Positions 18,563 to 26,583 of a stretch of 64,000 nt of DNA are shown piece after piece. Source of the stretch: Azonexus sp. (lineage in GTDB: Bacteria > Pseudomonadota > Gammaproteobacteria > Burkholderiales > Rhodocyclaceae); the NCBI RefSeq assembly GCF_023150235.1, contig NZ_JAKLLH010000001.1:62001-126000 (forward strand). The letters are read 5' to 3'. The stretch's first letter is position 1, and each line of letters opens with the position of its first letter. The position numbers and the translations under genes are program-made. The notes beneath the pieces were generated by a model. It did not search any database. It saw only the letters and a program-made list of their open reading frames with translations, and was not told where the DNA came from.

Positions 18563-20089
18563 TCAGGTGCCGCAGAAGGTGCGGTAAGTGGCGGTGACCG
18601 CTGCCGGTGCCGCTTCGGCGTAGGCGGCGTGGGCCGGGTTTTCGGTAAACGGATCGTGCAGCGCGGCGAGCAGGCGGCGGCAGGGTTCGAGGTCGAAATG
18701 CTCGCTGGCGGCGGTGAGGGCTTCCTCGACCCGGTGGTTGCGGGCGATCAGCCAGGGGTTGGCGCGGCGCATCGCCTCCAGCAGGGCCGGGTCGCGTTGC
18801 GGCTGGCGTGCCTGCCAGCGCTGTTGCCAGGCAGCGAATTCGCCGTCGTCGGCGGTAAATAGTCGGGCCAGCGCGGCCGGCTGGCCGGCAGCGTGGTCGT
18901 AAAGGGCGCGGAAGGCGAGGGTGAAGTCGAGGCGGCGGGCGTGCAGCAATTTGAGGAAGTCCTCGGCCAGCACCCGGTCGAGCGCGGCGGATTTTTGCCC
19001 GTTTTCACGGTCGACCGTGGTTGGGGCGGTTTTTCCAGCGACCGCCAGGCCCAGCTTGGCGCGCATCACCGCCAGCCACTCGTCGGCCAGCTGTTCAGGG
19101 AAGGCGCGGATGACTTCGGTGGCCAGTTCGACCGCCCGCGCTTGCTCCGGGTCGATCAGCGGCAGCAGGGTCTCGGCCAGGCGCGCGAGGTTCCATTGCG
19201 CGATCTCGCCCTGGTTGCCGTAGGCGTAGCGGCCGTGGCTGTCGATTGAACTGAAGACGGTATCGGGGTCGTAGGCTTCGAGGAAGGCGCAGGGGCCGTA
19301 GTCGATGGTCTCGCCGGAGAGGGTCATGTTGTCGGTGTTCATCACCCCATGGATGAAGCCGACCCCGAGCCAGCGCGCGACCAGCGCCGCCTGGCGGGCG
19401 CAGACCGCCTGCAGCAGCGCCAGGTAGGGCTGTGGGTGTTCGGCCAGCATCGGGTCGTGGCGGAGCAGGGTGTAGTTGGCGAGTTGCTCGACCGCCTGCG
19501 GCCCCTGGTGCGCCGCAAAATATTCAAAGGTGCCGACACGCAGGTGGCTGGCAGCGACGCGGGTCAGTACCGCCCCCGGCAGCGCCCGTTCGCGGCGCAC
19601 CATGTCGCCGCTGGCGACCACCGCCAGCGCCCGCGTGCTCGGGATGCCGAGCGCGTGCATCGCCTCGCCGATCAGGTATTCGCGCAGCGCCGGGCCGAGT
19701 GCGCATTTGCCGTCGCCGTTGCGCGAAAACGGCGTCCGCCCCGAGCCCTTGAGGGCAATGTCGCGGCGCCGGCCGTGGCGGTCGATCACCTCGCCGAGCA
19801 GTAGCGCCCGGCCGTCGCCCAGGCGCGGCGAAAAACCGCCGAACTGGTGCCCGGCGTAGGCCTGGGCCAGCGGTGCCGCACCTGCCGGCTCGGCGTTGCC
19901 GGCGAGCGCGGCCAGGCCTTCGGCGCTGCGCAGGCGGGCAGGATCGACGCCGAGTTCCTCGGCCAGCGCGTCATTGACCAGCGCCCAGACCGGCTTGCTC
20001 GCCGGCTCGGCCGGCCAGCGGACGTAAAAACCCTTGAGGTCGCGGGCGTAGGTGTTGTCGAAGGCGAACAGCGGCGGGAGTGAGGACAT
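18563..20089 (-). CDS. selO: Protein adenylyltransferase SelO (YdiU), with palindrome-encoded insert
   Basis: This 508-residue pseudokinase transfers AMP to Ser/Thr/Tyr residues of proteins in redox homeostasis. Family hallmarks are present: HQFGGFSPRLGDGRALLLGE, KGSGRTPFSRNGDGK, HLRVGTFEYFAA, GVMNTDNMTLSGETIDYGP, and a C-terminal TYRTFCGT. The ATG at 20089 (MSSLPPLFAFDNTYA) is the family start. Around residues 350-365 it carries TTVDRENGQKSAA, encoded by an in-frame copy of the CACGGTCGACCGTG palindrome in a loop of variable length. Otherwise the protein appears complete. Confidence 0.94.
   Translation of the reverse strand: MSSLPPLFAFDNTYARDLKGFYVRWPAEPASKPVWALVNDALAEELGVDPARLRSAEGLAALAGNAEPAGAAPLAQAYAGHQFGGFSPRLGDGRALLLGEVIDRHGRRRDIALKGSGRTPFSRNGDGKCALGPALREYLIGEAMHALGIPSTRALAVVASGDMVRRERALPGAVLTRVAASHLRVGTFEYFAAHQGPQAVEQLANYTLLRHDPMLAEHPQPYLALLQAVCARQAALVARWLGVGFIHGVMNTDNMTLSGETIDYGPCAFLEAYDPDTVFSSIDSHGRYAYGNQGEIAQWNLARLAETLLPLIDPEQARAVELATEVIRAFPEQLADEWLAVMRAKLGLAVAGKTAPTTVDRENGQKSAALDRVLAEDFLKLLHARRLDFTLAFRALYDHAAGQPAALARLFTADDGEFAAWQQRWQARQPQRDPALLEAMRRANPWLIARNHRVEEALTAASEHFDLEPCRRLLAALHDPFTENPAHAAYAEAAPAAVTATYRTFCGT
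19006..19019. repeat. CGGTCGACCG-core palindrome, copy 3, inside selO
   Basis: The exact 14-bp core CACGGTCGACCGTG lies within the selO coding sequence. The left side keeps the family arm (TTTTTGCCCGTTTT). The right arm (GTTGGGGCGGTTTTT) no longer pairs with it. The reading frame stays open through the element, giving the peptide TVDREN on the coding strand. Confidence 0.85.
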
Positions 20090-20109
20090 GGCGGTTTTTT
20101 CGTGATCTG

Positions 20110-20123
20110 GACAGTCGACCGTG
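20110..20123. repeat. Degenerate CGGTCGACCG-core element upstream of selO
   Basis: The sequence GACAGTCGACCGTG matches 12 of 14 core positions but has no complementary arms. It lies in the 5' region of selO, about 20 bp before the start codon. It could be a decayed copy or chance similarity. Confidence 0.35.
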
Positions 20124-20316
20124 GCAGGCCGGCGCGGTTCGACCGGAATCAAGCGGTGAGGTTCCGGCACGGCCGGCGGTGTCAAGTCCCGCCTGGTTAT
20201 AAACGCGTTTTTTGAACAGTTCAGGTTTTTTCCTCTGCCATTCCTTCAGTGCCTGAACGGGAGAACGATGGTCGAGTGCGCGCTGCGGAATCTGCTGTTT
20301 GTAGGTATCGCCCCCG

Positions 20317-21531
20317 CTAATACCCCCGCAAATCCGCTGCCGCTTCAGCTTCGTCGAGTACCGAATCCAGCCCGGTATAGAGTGCGTTGAGTACTTCGTG
20401 GGATTGAAAGACCCGGTTTCTTTTGTATTCGTTGTTGGTCCGCAGGATGTCCAGGGCGACCAGGTCTTCGATGGCGTCGTTGGCGGCAGGGAAGGTGACG
20501 GCGAGGCGTTTGGCGGCTTCGCTGGCGGTAATCACCGGTTGGCCGATCAGCAGGTCAGCGACTTTCCAGACGGTGGCGTGTTTTCTGCGCTTTTCGGCTG
20601 TCAGCCGCTGGTGCCAGCTGTTGCGGATTGCGGTTAGTTGGCTGAAGAGCTGGACGGTGTGGCGTGCCGAAGCGATGGTGCATTCGAGAAACAGCTTGAT
20701 CCACGGCTCCCAGTTGAGTTGCATTTGCACGCTGAGCAGCGCTGCGTAGTAGTCGCGCTGGCGCACCTTGAGGAAGGTGGCCAAGTGCAGCGGCGGTTCG
20801 CCGTCGGCAAGGAGCATCAGGGGGAGCAGGAGCCTGCCGGTTCGTCCATTGCCGTCGAGAAAGGGGTGGATGGCCTCGAACTGGACGTGAGCGATGGGCG
20901 CGCGCATCAGGATGGAGGCGGCTTTGACCTCGTCCGGCTGGTATTGGAGCAGGGTTTCCAGGTCGTCCAGCAAAGCGGGTACGAGGTCCGCCGGCGGCGG
21001 GACATAGTGTGCCGTTTCCAGCCGGGTGCCAATGAAGTTCTGGCGGTCGCGTGGAATCCCCGGTGTGGAGCGCGCTTGCCCATGCAGCAAAATGGCGTGA
21101 ATTTCGTTGATCAACTCCCGGTTAAGGGCGGTTTGCCCGAGCCTTTCCAGTTGCTGCGTGCCGTGCATGAAGGCGCGGACGTAGGACAGGGTTTCTTCGG
21201 CATCCTGGTTTTCTTCCCGGCTGGTGCTGCCGGCTTCGATTTCGTGAATCAGCAGTCCGTCAAAGCCGGTGTGGGTGCCTTCGATCTGGCTGCTGTCGAC
21301 CGCTTCGCGTCGGTTGAGCATGTGAAAAACCAGGCGCGCCATTTCCGGGTGCGCGCTCATCGTGGTCTTCAGGCTTTCCAGCTCCCGGCGCGCCAGAACG
21401 AACAGCGAGGCGCATGCCGGCACCGAGACCGAGGTAGGGACAGGTTCCGGGACGACTGCGAAGCAGCCCGACCGCCCCGGTATTGGGCGGCAGCTTTGTT
21501 GCAGGCGCGGGTGAAGGTCGGTTTTTCTCAT
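20317..21531 (-). CDS. Fic-domain protein adenylyltransferase
   Basis: This 404-residue protein has the Fic active-site motif HPFLDGNGRTGRLLLPLML. It also has an N-terminal inhibitory-helix signature SSQIEGTHTG ((S/T)xxxE(G/N)) upstream of the core, the class II arrangement in which the enzyme restrains itself. A Fic_N-type region precedes it, and a C-terminal winged-helix segment (ITASEAAKRLAVTFPAANDAIEDL) is the usual DNA-binding-like tail of this subfamily. It probably AMPylates a host protein; the target is not visible. It stands alone between selO and a divergent DUF4870 gene. Confidence 0.92.
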   Translation of the reverse strand: MRKTDLHPRLQQSCRPIPGRSGCFAVVPEPVPTSVSVPACASLFVLARRELESLKTTMSAHPEMARLVFHMLNRREAVDSSQIEGTHTGFDGLLIHEIEAGSTSREENQDAEETLSYVRAFMHGTQQLERLGQTALNRELINEIHAILLHGQARSTPGIPRDRQNFIGTRLETAHYVPPPADLVPALLDDLETLLQYQPDEVKAASILMRAPIAHVQFEAIHPFLDGNGRTGRLLLPLMLLADGEPPLHLATFLKVRQRDYYAALLSVQMQLNWEPWIKLFLECTIASARHTVQLFSQLTAIRNSWHQRLTAEKRRKHATVWKVADLLIGQPVITASEAAKRLAVTFPAANDAIEDLVALDILRTNNEYKRNRVFQSHEVLNALYTGLDSVLDEAEAAADLRGY

Positions 21532-21723
21532 GAAAGATTGAATAATCGGATTTTTGTTAAGCGTAACTTAAAAAAGTTTTAATAAGGAGTGCTTTGTTAA
21601 AGCTTTCCCTTGGCCTGCTTGGCTGGCTGGCCGTTGGAGCCCGCCAGGCAGGGCGCTGCAAGCTGGCGGAATGCGGTACCCTGCAGCCGTTACTGAGTCG
21701 TGGCGGTGGTTTTTGGCTTTTGC

Positions 21724-21737
21724 CACGGTCGACCGTG
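21724..21737. repeat. CGGTCGACCG-core palindrome, copy 4
   Basis: An exact CACGGTCGACCGTG core in the 258-bp gap between the divergent fic and DUF4870 genes. Arms are only partly complementary (GGCTTTTGC on the left, GATTTGACG on the right) but still bounded by T runs. Because it lies between divergent genes it cannot be a terminator of either, which argues for an independent repeat element. Confidence 0.8.
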
Positions 21738-21789
21738 GATTTGACGTTTTTTGCTGCCGACTGCGCGGTCGGTGGCGGGAGGAGGGGCG

Positions 21790-22146
21790 ATGGATGGCTT
21801 GAGTGAAGAACAGCGGCTGCAGTCGGCAAAAACCCTGACGGCGGTGCTGTATGCCTTGTACGCGGCTTCCTGCCTGTTCGGGGTGACGGCGGTGGTGGCG
21901 ATCATCGTCAATTACGTGAAGCGCGACGATGTCGCCGGGACCTATCTGGAAAGCCATTTCCGCTGGCAGATTCGCACTTTCTGGTTCGGGTTGCTGTGGA
22001 TGGTGCTGGGCTGGCTGACCTTGATCCTGCTGGTCGGCTGGCTGGTGCTGACGGCCAATGGCGTGTGGTTGATTTACCGCATCGTCAAGGGCTGGCTCCA
22101 TCTCAACGACGGCAAGCCGATGTACCCGCCGGCCGGTGCGCTGTAG
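21790..22146 (+). CDS. DUF4870-family small membrane protein
   Basis: This 118-residue protein has about three hydrophobic segments: ALYAASCLFGVTAVVAIIV, a WFGLLWMVLGWLTLILLVGW block, and LVLTANGVWLIYRIV. A conserved HFRWQIRTFWF element between them is typical of DUF4870/Tic20-like proteins. It ends GKPMYPPAG, also characteristic. The function of the family is not established. The ATG at 21790 follows GGAGGGG. Upstream lies the palindrome at 21724, and no operon partner follows in the same direction. Confidence 0.85.
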   Translation: MDGLSEEQRLQSAKTLTAVLYALYAASCLFGVTAVVAIIVNYVKRDDVAGTYLESHFRWQIRTFWFGLLWMVLGWLTLILLVGWLVLTANGVWLIYRIVKGWLHLNDGKPMYPPAGAL

Positions 22147-22264
22147 GTGGGCGAACCAGGCCGGCGCTGCCAGTGGGTGGAATGAACCGGTGAGCCCGGC
22201 GGGCAAGACCGGCGGCTGACTCTGGTGGCGCTGCCGTTGGCCGGCCGGCGCAGCGGGCCGGGGT

Positions 22265-22954
22265 TTATTCCCAGCGCTGCGCGTAGCTGAAGGTGGGCAG
22301 CTGCCAGGCGCGGTGCAGCGCCAGCATGCGGAAGGCGAAACCAGCGGCCAGGCAGAGCAGGACGTTGCCGTTGCGTTCCAGGCCAAGCGCCTGCAGCCCG
22401 AGGAAGAGCAGGCAGACGGCGAGCGAGACGCTGGCGTAGAGTTCGCGGCGGAAGACCACCGGCACCTGGTTGCAGAGTACGTCGCGGATGACGCCGCCGC
22501 TGATGCCGGTGAGCATGCCGGCCATGACCGCGATCAGTGGCGAATAGCCGAGTTTTTGTGCGACGCTGCAGCCGATCAGCGAAAAGGCGACCAAGCCGAG
22601 CGCATCGAGGCTGAGGAAGAGGTGCTTGAGGTGATGCAGGTGGCGGGCGACCAGCGGCGTCAGCAGGCCGGCACCTAGCACCAGCGCGACGTATTCCGGG
22701 TGCTGCGTCCAGCCGACCGGGAAATTGCCGAGAATCACGTCGCGCAGCGTGCCGCCACCGAGGGCGGTGACGAAGGCGATCACCGCCACGCCGAAAATGT
22801 CCATTCGTTGGCGACCGGCAGCCAGCGCGCCGGACATCGCCTCGGCGGCAATCGCGATCAGGTAGATGCCGGGCAGTGGGTCAAAGGCGGCGAGGGCGGT
22901 GGCGAGGCTGCCGGAAGGCAAGCAGGACGAAGCAAGGGGCAGGAGGGCAGACAT
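22265..22954 (-). CDS. TRIC/UPF0126 family membrane protein, candidate glycine transporter or channel
   Basis: This 229-residue protein has about seven hydrophobic segments arranged as two repeated halves. Each half carries the family glycine-rich motif: FVTALGGGTLRDVILGNFPV and GMLTGISGGVIRDVLCNQVP. Prokaryotic TRIC homologues form trimeric channels. The ATG at 22954 was chosen because an upstream in-frame start would lie in the riboswitch expression platform. The leader (23018-23198) is a tandem glycine riboswitch, so expression should respond to glycine, suggesting glycine export or uptake. The transported substrate is inferred from the riboswitch only. Confidence 0.9.
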   Translation of the reverse strand: MSALLPLASSCLPSGSLATALAAFDPLPGIYLIAIAAEAMSGALAAGRQRMDIFGVAVIAFVTALGGGTLRDVILGNFPVGWTQHPEYVALVLGAGLLTPLVARHLHHLKHLFLSLDALGLVAFSLIGCSVAQKLGYSPLIAVMAGMLTGISGGVIRDVLCNQVPVVFRRELYASVSLAVCLLFLGLQALGLERNGNVLLCLAAGFAFRMLALHRAWQLPTFSYAQRWE

Positions 22955-23017
22955 GGTAGCGGCTCGCAGGTTGTGGCCGGGGCCGCAAAGCGGCGCCGGC
23001 AGCAAGGTGGATGCTTC

Positions 23018-23198
23018 TCCCCCTGTCCTTTTACCTGAGAGTTTCGGCACGGCGTGCCTGCCCCTTCGGTGAGTCCCGCGCCGCGTGGGCGGCCGGCTTC
23101 TCTCCAGTTAGCGTAAGGTTCCTGCGGTTCCGGTGCCTGAGCGATTATGGGAGCTTGCGCCTTCGGCGGGGCTGTCGCGTGCAGCCCACTCTCCCGCA
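23018..23198 (-). promoter_or_regulatory. Tandem glycine riboswitch (two aptamers)
   Basis: Read on the minus strand, aptamer 1 (about 23198-23121) shows GCGGGAGAG, then GCCGAAGGCGCAAGCTCC and a GCTCAGGCACCGGAACCGC end. Aptamer 2 (about 23107-23018) shows CTGGAGAGAAGCC, the hallmark CACCGAAGGGGCAGGC, and GAAACTCTCAGGTAAAAGG followed by ACAGGGGGA. About 13 bases separate the two. These are the conserved cores of glycine-binding RNAs in the tandem architecture. About 60 bp of expression platform lies before the start of the TRIC-family gene. No T-rich terminator is obvious there, so control may be translational. Confidence 0.93.
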
Positions 23199-23291
23199 GA
23201 GCGCGCGATTATCGGCAAGGCGGCCGGGTGGCGTCAAGCGAGTGCAGCGGGAACGAGGTGTCGGCAAAGACCCCGGCGCTCGAAAAATAAC

Positions 23292-23337
23292 GAAAAATGC
23301 CCGTTGTCACGGTCGACCGTGACAACGGGCATTTTTC
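23292..23337. repeat. CGGTCGACCG-core palindrome, copy 5; terminator-like
   Basis: A perfect 46-bp inverted repeat centred at 23314/23315. The core is CACGGTCGACCGTG, with arms reading ATGCCCGTTGT on the left and the exact complement on the right, and A5/T5 runs outside. It lies 26 bp past the stop of the VCBS gene and upstream of the riboswitch, so it would terminate minus-strand transcription. The arm sequence differs from copies 1 and 7 while pairing is retained. Confidence 0.88.
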
Positions 23338-23362
23338 CGCGGTGGCGTGCCTCGCCGGCACC

Positions 23363-24970
23363 TCACCCCGGTGTACTGGAAACGCCGAGCAGCATCAGGG
23401 TGTTGTAGTCGTAGGCGGCGTCGATGGCGCTGGTCGGGTATTCGACGCTGTTGTCGCCGCGCAGGATGAAACCCAGATCGGCCGGCAGGGTATCGCTGGT
23501 GCTGCCGTTGCTGTCGTGGCTGCCGTAGGCGAAGTAGCTGGTGATCTGCAGACCGCCCTTGATCACGGCGCCGATCAGCGGCGAACTGGCGGTGACGTTG
23601 CTGTCGACCACGCGCAAGGCGGCAAGCACATTGGCCAGCGAGGCGTCGAGATCGTCGTTGAACGATCCGGGAACGTCGATCTTGACCGTGTAATAGCCAT
23701 CGCCCGAGGGAGCGGGTTTGACGTCGCCCTGGGTCTGGTCAAAAACCAGCGTGAAGTGCGAGATATCCTGCCTCCAGAGCGGGAAGAAATTGTTGCCGGT
23801 GGGCGGAGGAGGCGGTGGGGGCTGTACCTCGCCCACGCCATCGACGCAGAAACTGACGGTGGCCGTGTCGCTGGCGCCGTGGTTGTCGGTCATCGTGTAT
23901 TGGAAGCTCAACTCGACCTGTTCGCCGGCATTCAGGTCGTCATAGGCGCCTTGGGCGTCGTAGGTCCAGCTGCCGTCGGTGTTCATCTGCAACTGCCCGA
24001 GGCCGCTGAAGGAGTTTTCAACCAGGGCCCAGCTGTGGGTGTCGAGGCGGTCGACATCGCTGTCGTTGGCGGTGACGCTGCCGTTCAGGGTCTGGTCCTC
24101 GTCGACACAACCGCCCTGGTCGTCATTGGCTACCAGGCCATCGTTGGTGCCGAGGACGCGGACGGTGAAGCTGGCGCTGTCGCTGCTCCATGAGGTGGCT
24201 TCGTCCTGGTTGCGGCCGCTGTAGTGGTAGGTGTAAACGATCTCCTCGCCGGCCGAGAGGCGGTCGGCCGGCCCGGCATCGAGCAGGTAAGCGCCATCGT
24301 TGTTCAGCGTCAGGCTGCCGAGCAGGTCGCCGCCGCTGGTCAATTGCAGCGGGCTGCCAAAGTCACCGCCGCTCCAGCCGGTCAGCACGGTGCTGCCGGG
24401 TAATTGGATGCCGGCCAGCAGGTTGCCGCTGCTGCTGTGGTTTTCAACAACGAGGGCGTCGCGATCCTGCAGGTCGAGGGCGAGCGAGGTGGTTTCCAGC
24501 AGTTTCGACGAATCGCCACGGGCACCGCCCAGGGTGCCGACCGAGGTCAGGCGCACGCCAAAATCGACCCGGGAAAAATCGGCCAGGCTCAAGGCCCGGG
24601 CGCTGCTGCCCAGGGTGAAGCTGTAGCTTTGAATGTCGTCCTTGCCGATCCCGGAACTGCCGATCTCGATCCCGACGTCGTAGCCCTTGTCGCTGCCGAG
24701 CAGGCCGTTCATGTTGGCGCCGTCGCCCAGATCCTTGATCGTGTCGTTGCCGCTGCGGATGTCGGACGATGCGGCGTTGACGATCAGGCTGCCGAGCAGG
24801 CTTTCGTCGGCCAGGTCAAAAAAGACGCCGCGCAGGTCGCCGACGATGCCGCCCGTCTGGGTCAGGTTGAAGCTGAGGGTACCGTTGGAATTCTCGGCGA
24901 TCGTGACCCAGACGGCCGGGTTGCCGCTGCTGGCGCTGGCGTCGTTGATCTGGAAGCTCATGCTGGCCAT
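23363..24970 (-). CDS. VCBS-domain surface or secreted protein
   Basis: This 535-residue acidic protein has an Asn/Ser/Gly-rich N-terminal domain (SFQINDASASSGNPAVWVTI). Two VCBS-type modules follow (ENHSSSGNLLAGIQLPGST; DEDQTLNGSVTANDSDVDRL with LNAGEQVELSFQYTMTDNHG). A proline run (PPPPPPPTG) leads to a C-terminal domain of unknown type (FPLWRQDISHFTLVFDQTQG). There is no N-terminal signal peptide, so if exported it would use a type I or similar route, but no RTX repeats are visible. Adhesion is the usual role of VCBS proteins. The alternative start at 24961 differs by three residues. Confidence 0.8.
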   Translation of the reverse strand: MASMSFQINDASASSGNPAVWVTIAENSNGTLSFNLTQTGGIVGDLRGVFFDLADESLLGSLIVNAASSDIRSGNDTIKDLGDGANMNGLLGSDKGYDVGIEIGSSGIGKDDIQSYSFTLGSSARALSLADFSRVDFGVRLTSVGTLGGARGDSSKLLETTSLALDLQDRDALVVENHSSSGNLLAGIQLPGSTVLTGWSGGDFGSPLQLTSGGDLLGSLTLNNDGAYLLDAGPADRLSAGEEIVYTYHYSGRNQDEATSWSSDSASFTVRVLGTNDGLVANDDQGGCVDEDQTLNGSVTANDSDVDRLDTHSWALVENSFSGLGQLQMNTDGSWTYDAQGAYDDLNAGEQVELSFQYTMTDNHGASDTATVSFCVDGVGEVQPPPPPPPTGNNFFPLWRQDISHFTLVFDQTQGDVKPAPSGDGYYTVKIDVPGSFNDDLDASLANVLAALRVVDSNVTASSPLIGAVIKGGLQITSYFAYGSHDSNGSTSDTLPADLGFILRGDNSVEYPTSAIDAAYDYNTLMLLGVSSTPG

Positions 24971-25176
24971 GGTGGTTTCTCTCTGTCGATAGGGGCCTCG
25001 GGGAAGGCCGGGGGATGTCTTTTTGCGGACATCTTTTCGGTCGCCTTTTTTTGGGGCCTGGACCTTGAAGAAACTATAGGAGACGGGGAGGGAAGGCGCG
25101 TCGCCGTGCCGTCAATTACTTGTCGGATCGGCCCAAACGATCGTTTGCCGCGCTTCTGCCGCCGGCTGCCGTTTTT

Positions 25177-25932
25177 TTACGATTTGGCCGTGGCGCCTTG
25201 CCCGGAGCGAGGCTTCTTCTTGCTGTCGCTGCTCGCCGCCCGGCTGACCGGGGCGCGGGTCGGGTCGACCTGTTCCAGCCAGATCAGCGTATCGATGTAG
25301 GACATGAAGCCTTGCAGGTAGTCCGGGGCGAGGTCGCGCATCGCTTGCAGGCTGCGCAGCACCAGGTGCTGCGAATTCATCGGGCCGGCATTTTCCGGGG
25401 CTTGGGCCAGGGTTTGCGTCAGCTGTTGCTCGGTGCTGAGGCGCGACCAGGCATCGCGGAAGTAGGCGACGGCCTTCAGTTCCGGGGCTCCGGCATGGCT
25501 GCCGATGGGCGGGCGAGCCGGTTTTGGCGGATTTTCACGGTCGACCGTGGATAAACCGTTTTCTTGGGGCATCGGTAGCGCGCTGACAGTCGAAGCTTGC
25601 TGGCCGATGTAGGCGAGCAGTTCGGCGAGCGGGTCGGGGGTGGCCGGGGCTTGCACGCTTGGCATTGGGGCGGCGGCCGCGAGTCTGGCTTGCAGTTCTT
25701 CGCCCAGCCGTTGCAGCCGCTCGTCGAGCCGGCGGCGAATCGCCGCCGGCTGCGCCTCGGCGAGGCGGGTGAGGGCGGCGAGCCGCGCCTGGCGGACTGG
25801 TTCGCGTTCGGCGCCGCCGCTACCGTCAGCCCGTGCCGTGAGCTGGGATAAGGGCACAGACAAGGGCGCAGACAAGGGCGTGGGCGACGGCGACAAGGCC
25901 GGCTGTTCGCTGCTAATGACCGGATCAGTCAC
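25177..25932 (-). CDS. DUF2894 family protein, last gene of a motor-like operon
   Basis: This 251-residue protein is rich in Ala, Arg and Gln. A predicted helical region (RQARLAALTRLAEAQPAAIR, RRLDERLQRLGEELQARL) leads to a conserved C-terminal block (AVAYFRDAWSRLSTEQQLTQ; LVLRSLQAMRDLAPDYLQGF). The GTG at 25932 overlaps the stop of the OmpA-type gene by 8 bp; a longer ATG start would lie wholly inside that gene. Around residue 128 it carries the peptide STVDREN, encoded by an in-frame CACGGTCGACCGTG palindrome. The function of the family is unknown; it always travels with the three genes upstream. Confidence 0.8.
   Translation of the reverse strand: MTDPVISSEQPALSPSPTPLSAPLSVPLSQLTARADGSGGAEREPVRQARLAALTRLAEAQPAAIRRRLDERLQRLGEELQARLAAAAPMPSVQAPATPDPLAELLAYIGQQASTVSALPMPQENGLSTVDRENPPKPARPPIGSHAGAPELKAVAYFRDAWSRLSTEQQLTQTLAQAPENAGPMNSQHLVLRSLQAMRDLAPDYLQGFMSYIDTLIWLEQVDPTRAPVSRAASSDSKKKPRSGQGATAKS
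25536..25549. repeat. CGGTCGACCG-core palindrome, copy 6, inside the DUF2894 gene
   Basis: An exact CACGGTCGACCGTG core within coding sequence, preceded by GGTTTTGGCGGATTTT and followed by GATAAACCG. It is read in the same frame and orientation as the copy in selO, again giving TVDREN, and lies in a Pro/Ser-rich linker of the protein. Confidence 0.85.
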
Positions 25933-26581
25933 GCTCGGCCTTCGTCGCCGGGCTCGACTTGGGCACCGGCGCCATTTCGACGCGGCGGTTTTTGGCCCGG
26001 CCCTCGGCATCGTCGTTGGCAGCGACCGGCTGCTGCGCGCCGAAGGCGGCGGCAAAGATCGCGTCGGCCGGCACGCCTTCCTCGATCAGCGTGCGGGTCA
26101 CGGTCAAGGCGCGCTGGGCCGAGAGCTCCCAGTTGTCGGCAAATTTGCTGTTGCTGCCGCGCACCGGCATGTCGTCGGTAAAGCCGCTGACCATCAGCAT
26201 CTGGCCACTGGCGCCCAGGTAGGCGGTAATCGGCTCGGCCAGGCCTTTCAGCACCTGCCGGCCTTCCGGTTGCAGGTGGTCGGAGTTGAGCGCGAAGAGC
26301 ACGTTGCCGCTGATCCCGATCTTGCCGTTGGCGAGGGTCACCCGGCCCGAGGCCAGCGGCCCGGCCAGCGCCTTTTCCAGCGCCAGCCGGCGTTGCTCTT
26401 CCTGCTGGCGCTTGGCGATTTCGGCTTCGAGGCTGCTCACCAGCTCCAGCTGCACGCCGAGCACGCCGACCAGGATCAGCACGAAGGCGCCGAGCAGGCC
26501 GGCCATCAGGTCGCCGAAAACCGCCCAGACCGGCGTTGCTTCCGGGCTGTCGTGGGCTTTGCCGTGGTCGATGCCATCCAT
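25925..26581 (-). CDS. OmpA/MotB-like stator protein (ZorB-like)
   Basis: This 218-residue protein has a single N-terminal membrane helix, WAVFGDLMAGLLGAFVLILV. Its Asp (residue 24) sits where MotB and ZorB keep their proton-binding aspartate. A short coiled coil (SSLEAEIAKRQQEEQRRLAL) leads to an OmpA-type peptidoglycan-binding domain (GNVLFALNSDHLQPEGRQVL; VSGFTDDMPVRG; WELSAQRALTVTRTLIEEG; GRAKNRRVEM). It starts 2 bp after the stop of the MotA-like gene and overlaps the DUF2894 gene. It should pair with that MotA-like protein as a proton-driven cell-wall-anchored stator. Confidence 0.88.
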   Translation of the reverse strand: MDGIDHGKAHDSPEATPVWAVFGDLMAGLLGAFVLILVGVLGVQLELVSSLEAEIAKRQQEEQRRLALEKALAGPLASGRVTLANGKIGISGNVLFALNSDHLQPEGRQVLKGLAEPITAYLGASGQMLMVSGFTDDMPVRGSNSKFADNWELSAQRALTVTRTLIEEGVPADAIFAAAFGAQQPVAANDDAEGRAKNRRVEMAPVPKSSPATKAERD

Positions 26582-26583
26582 CT

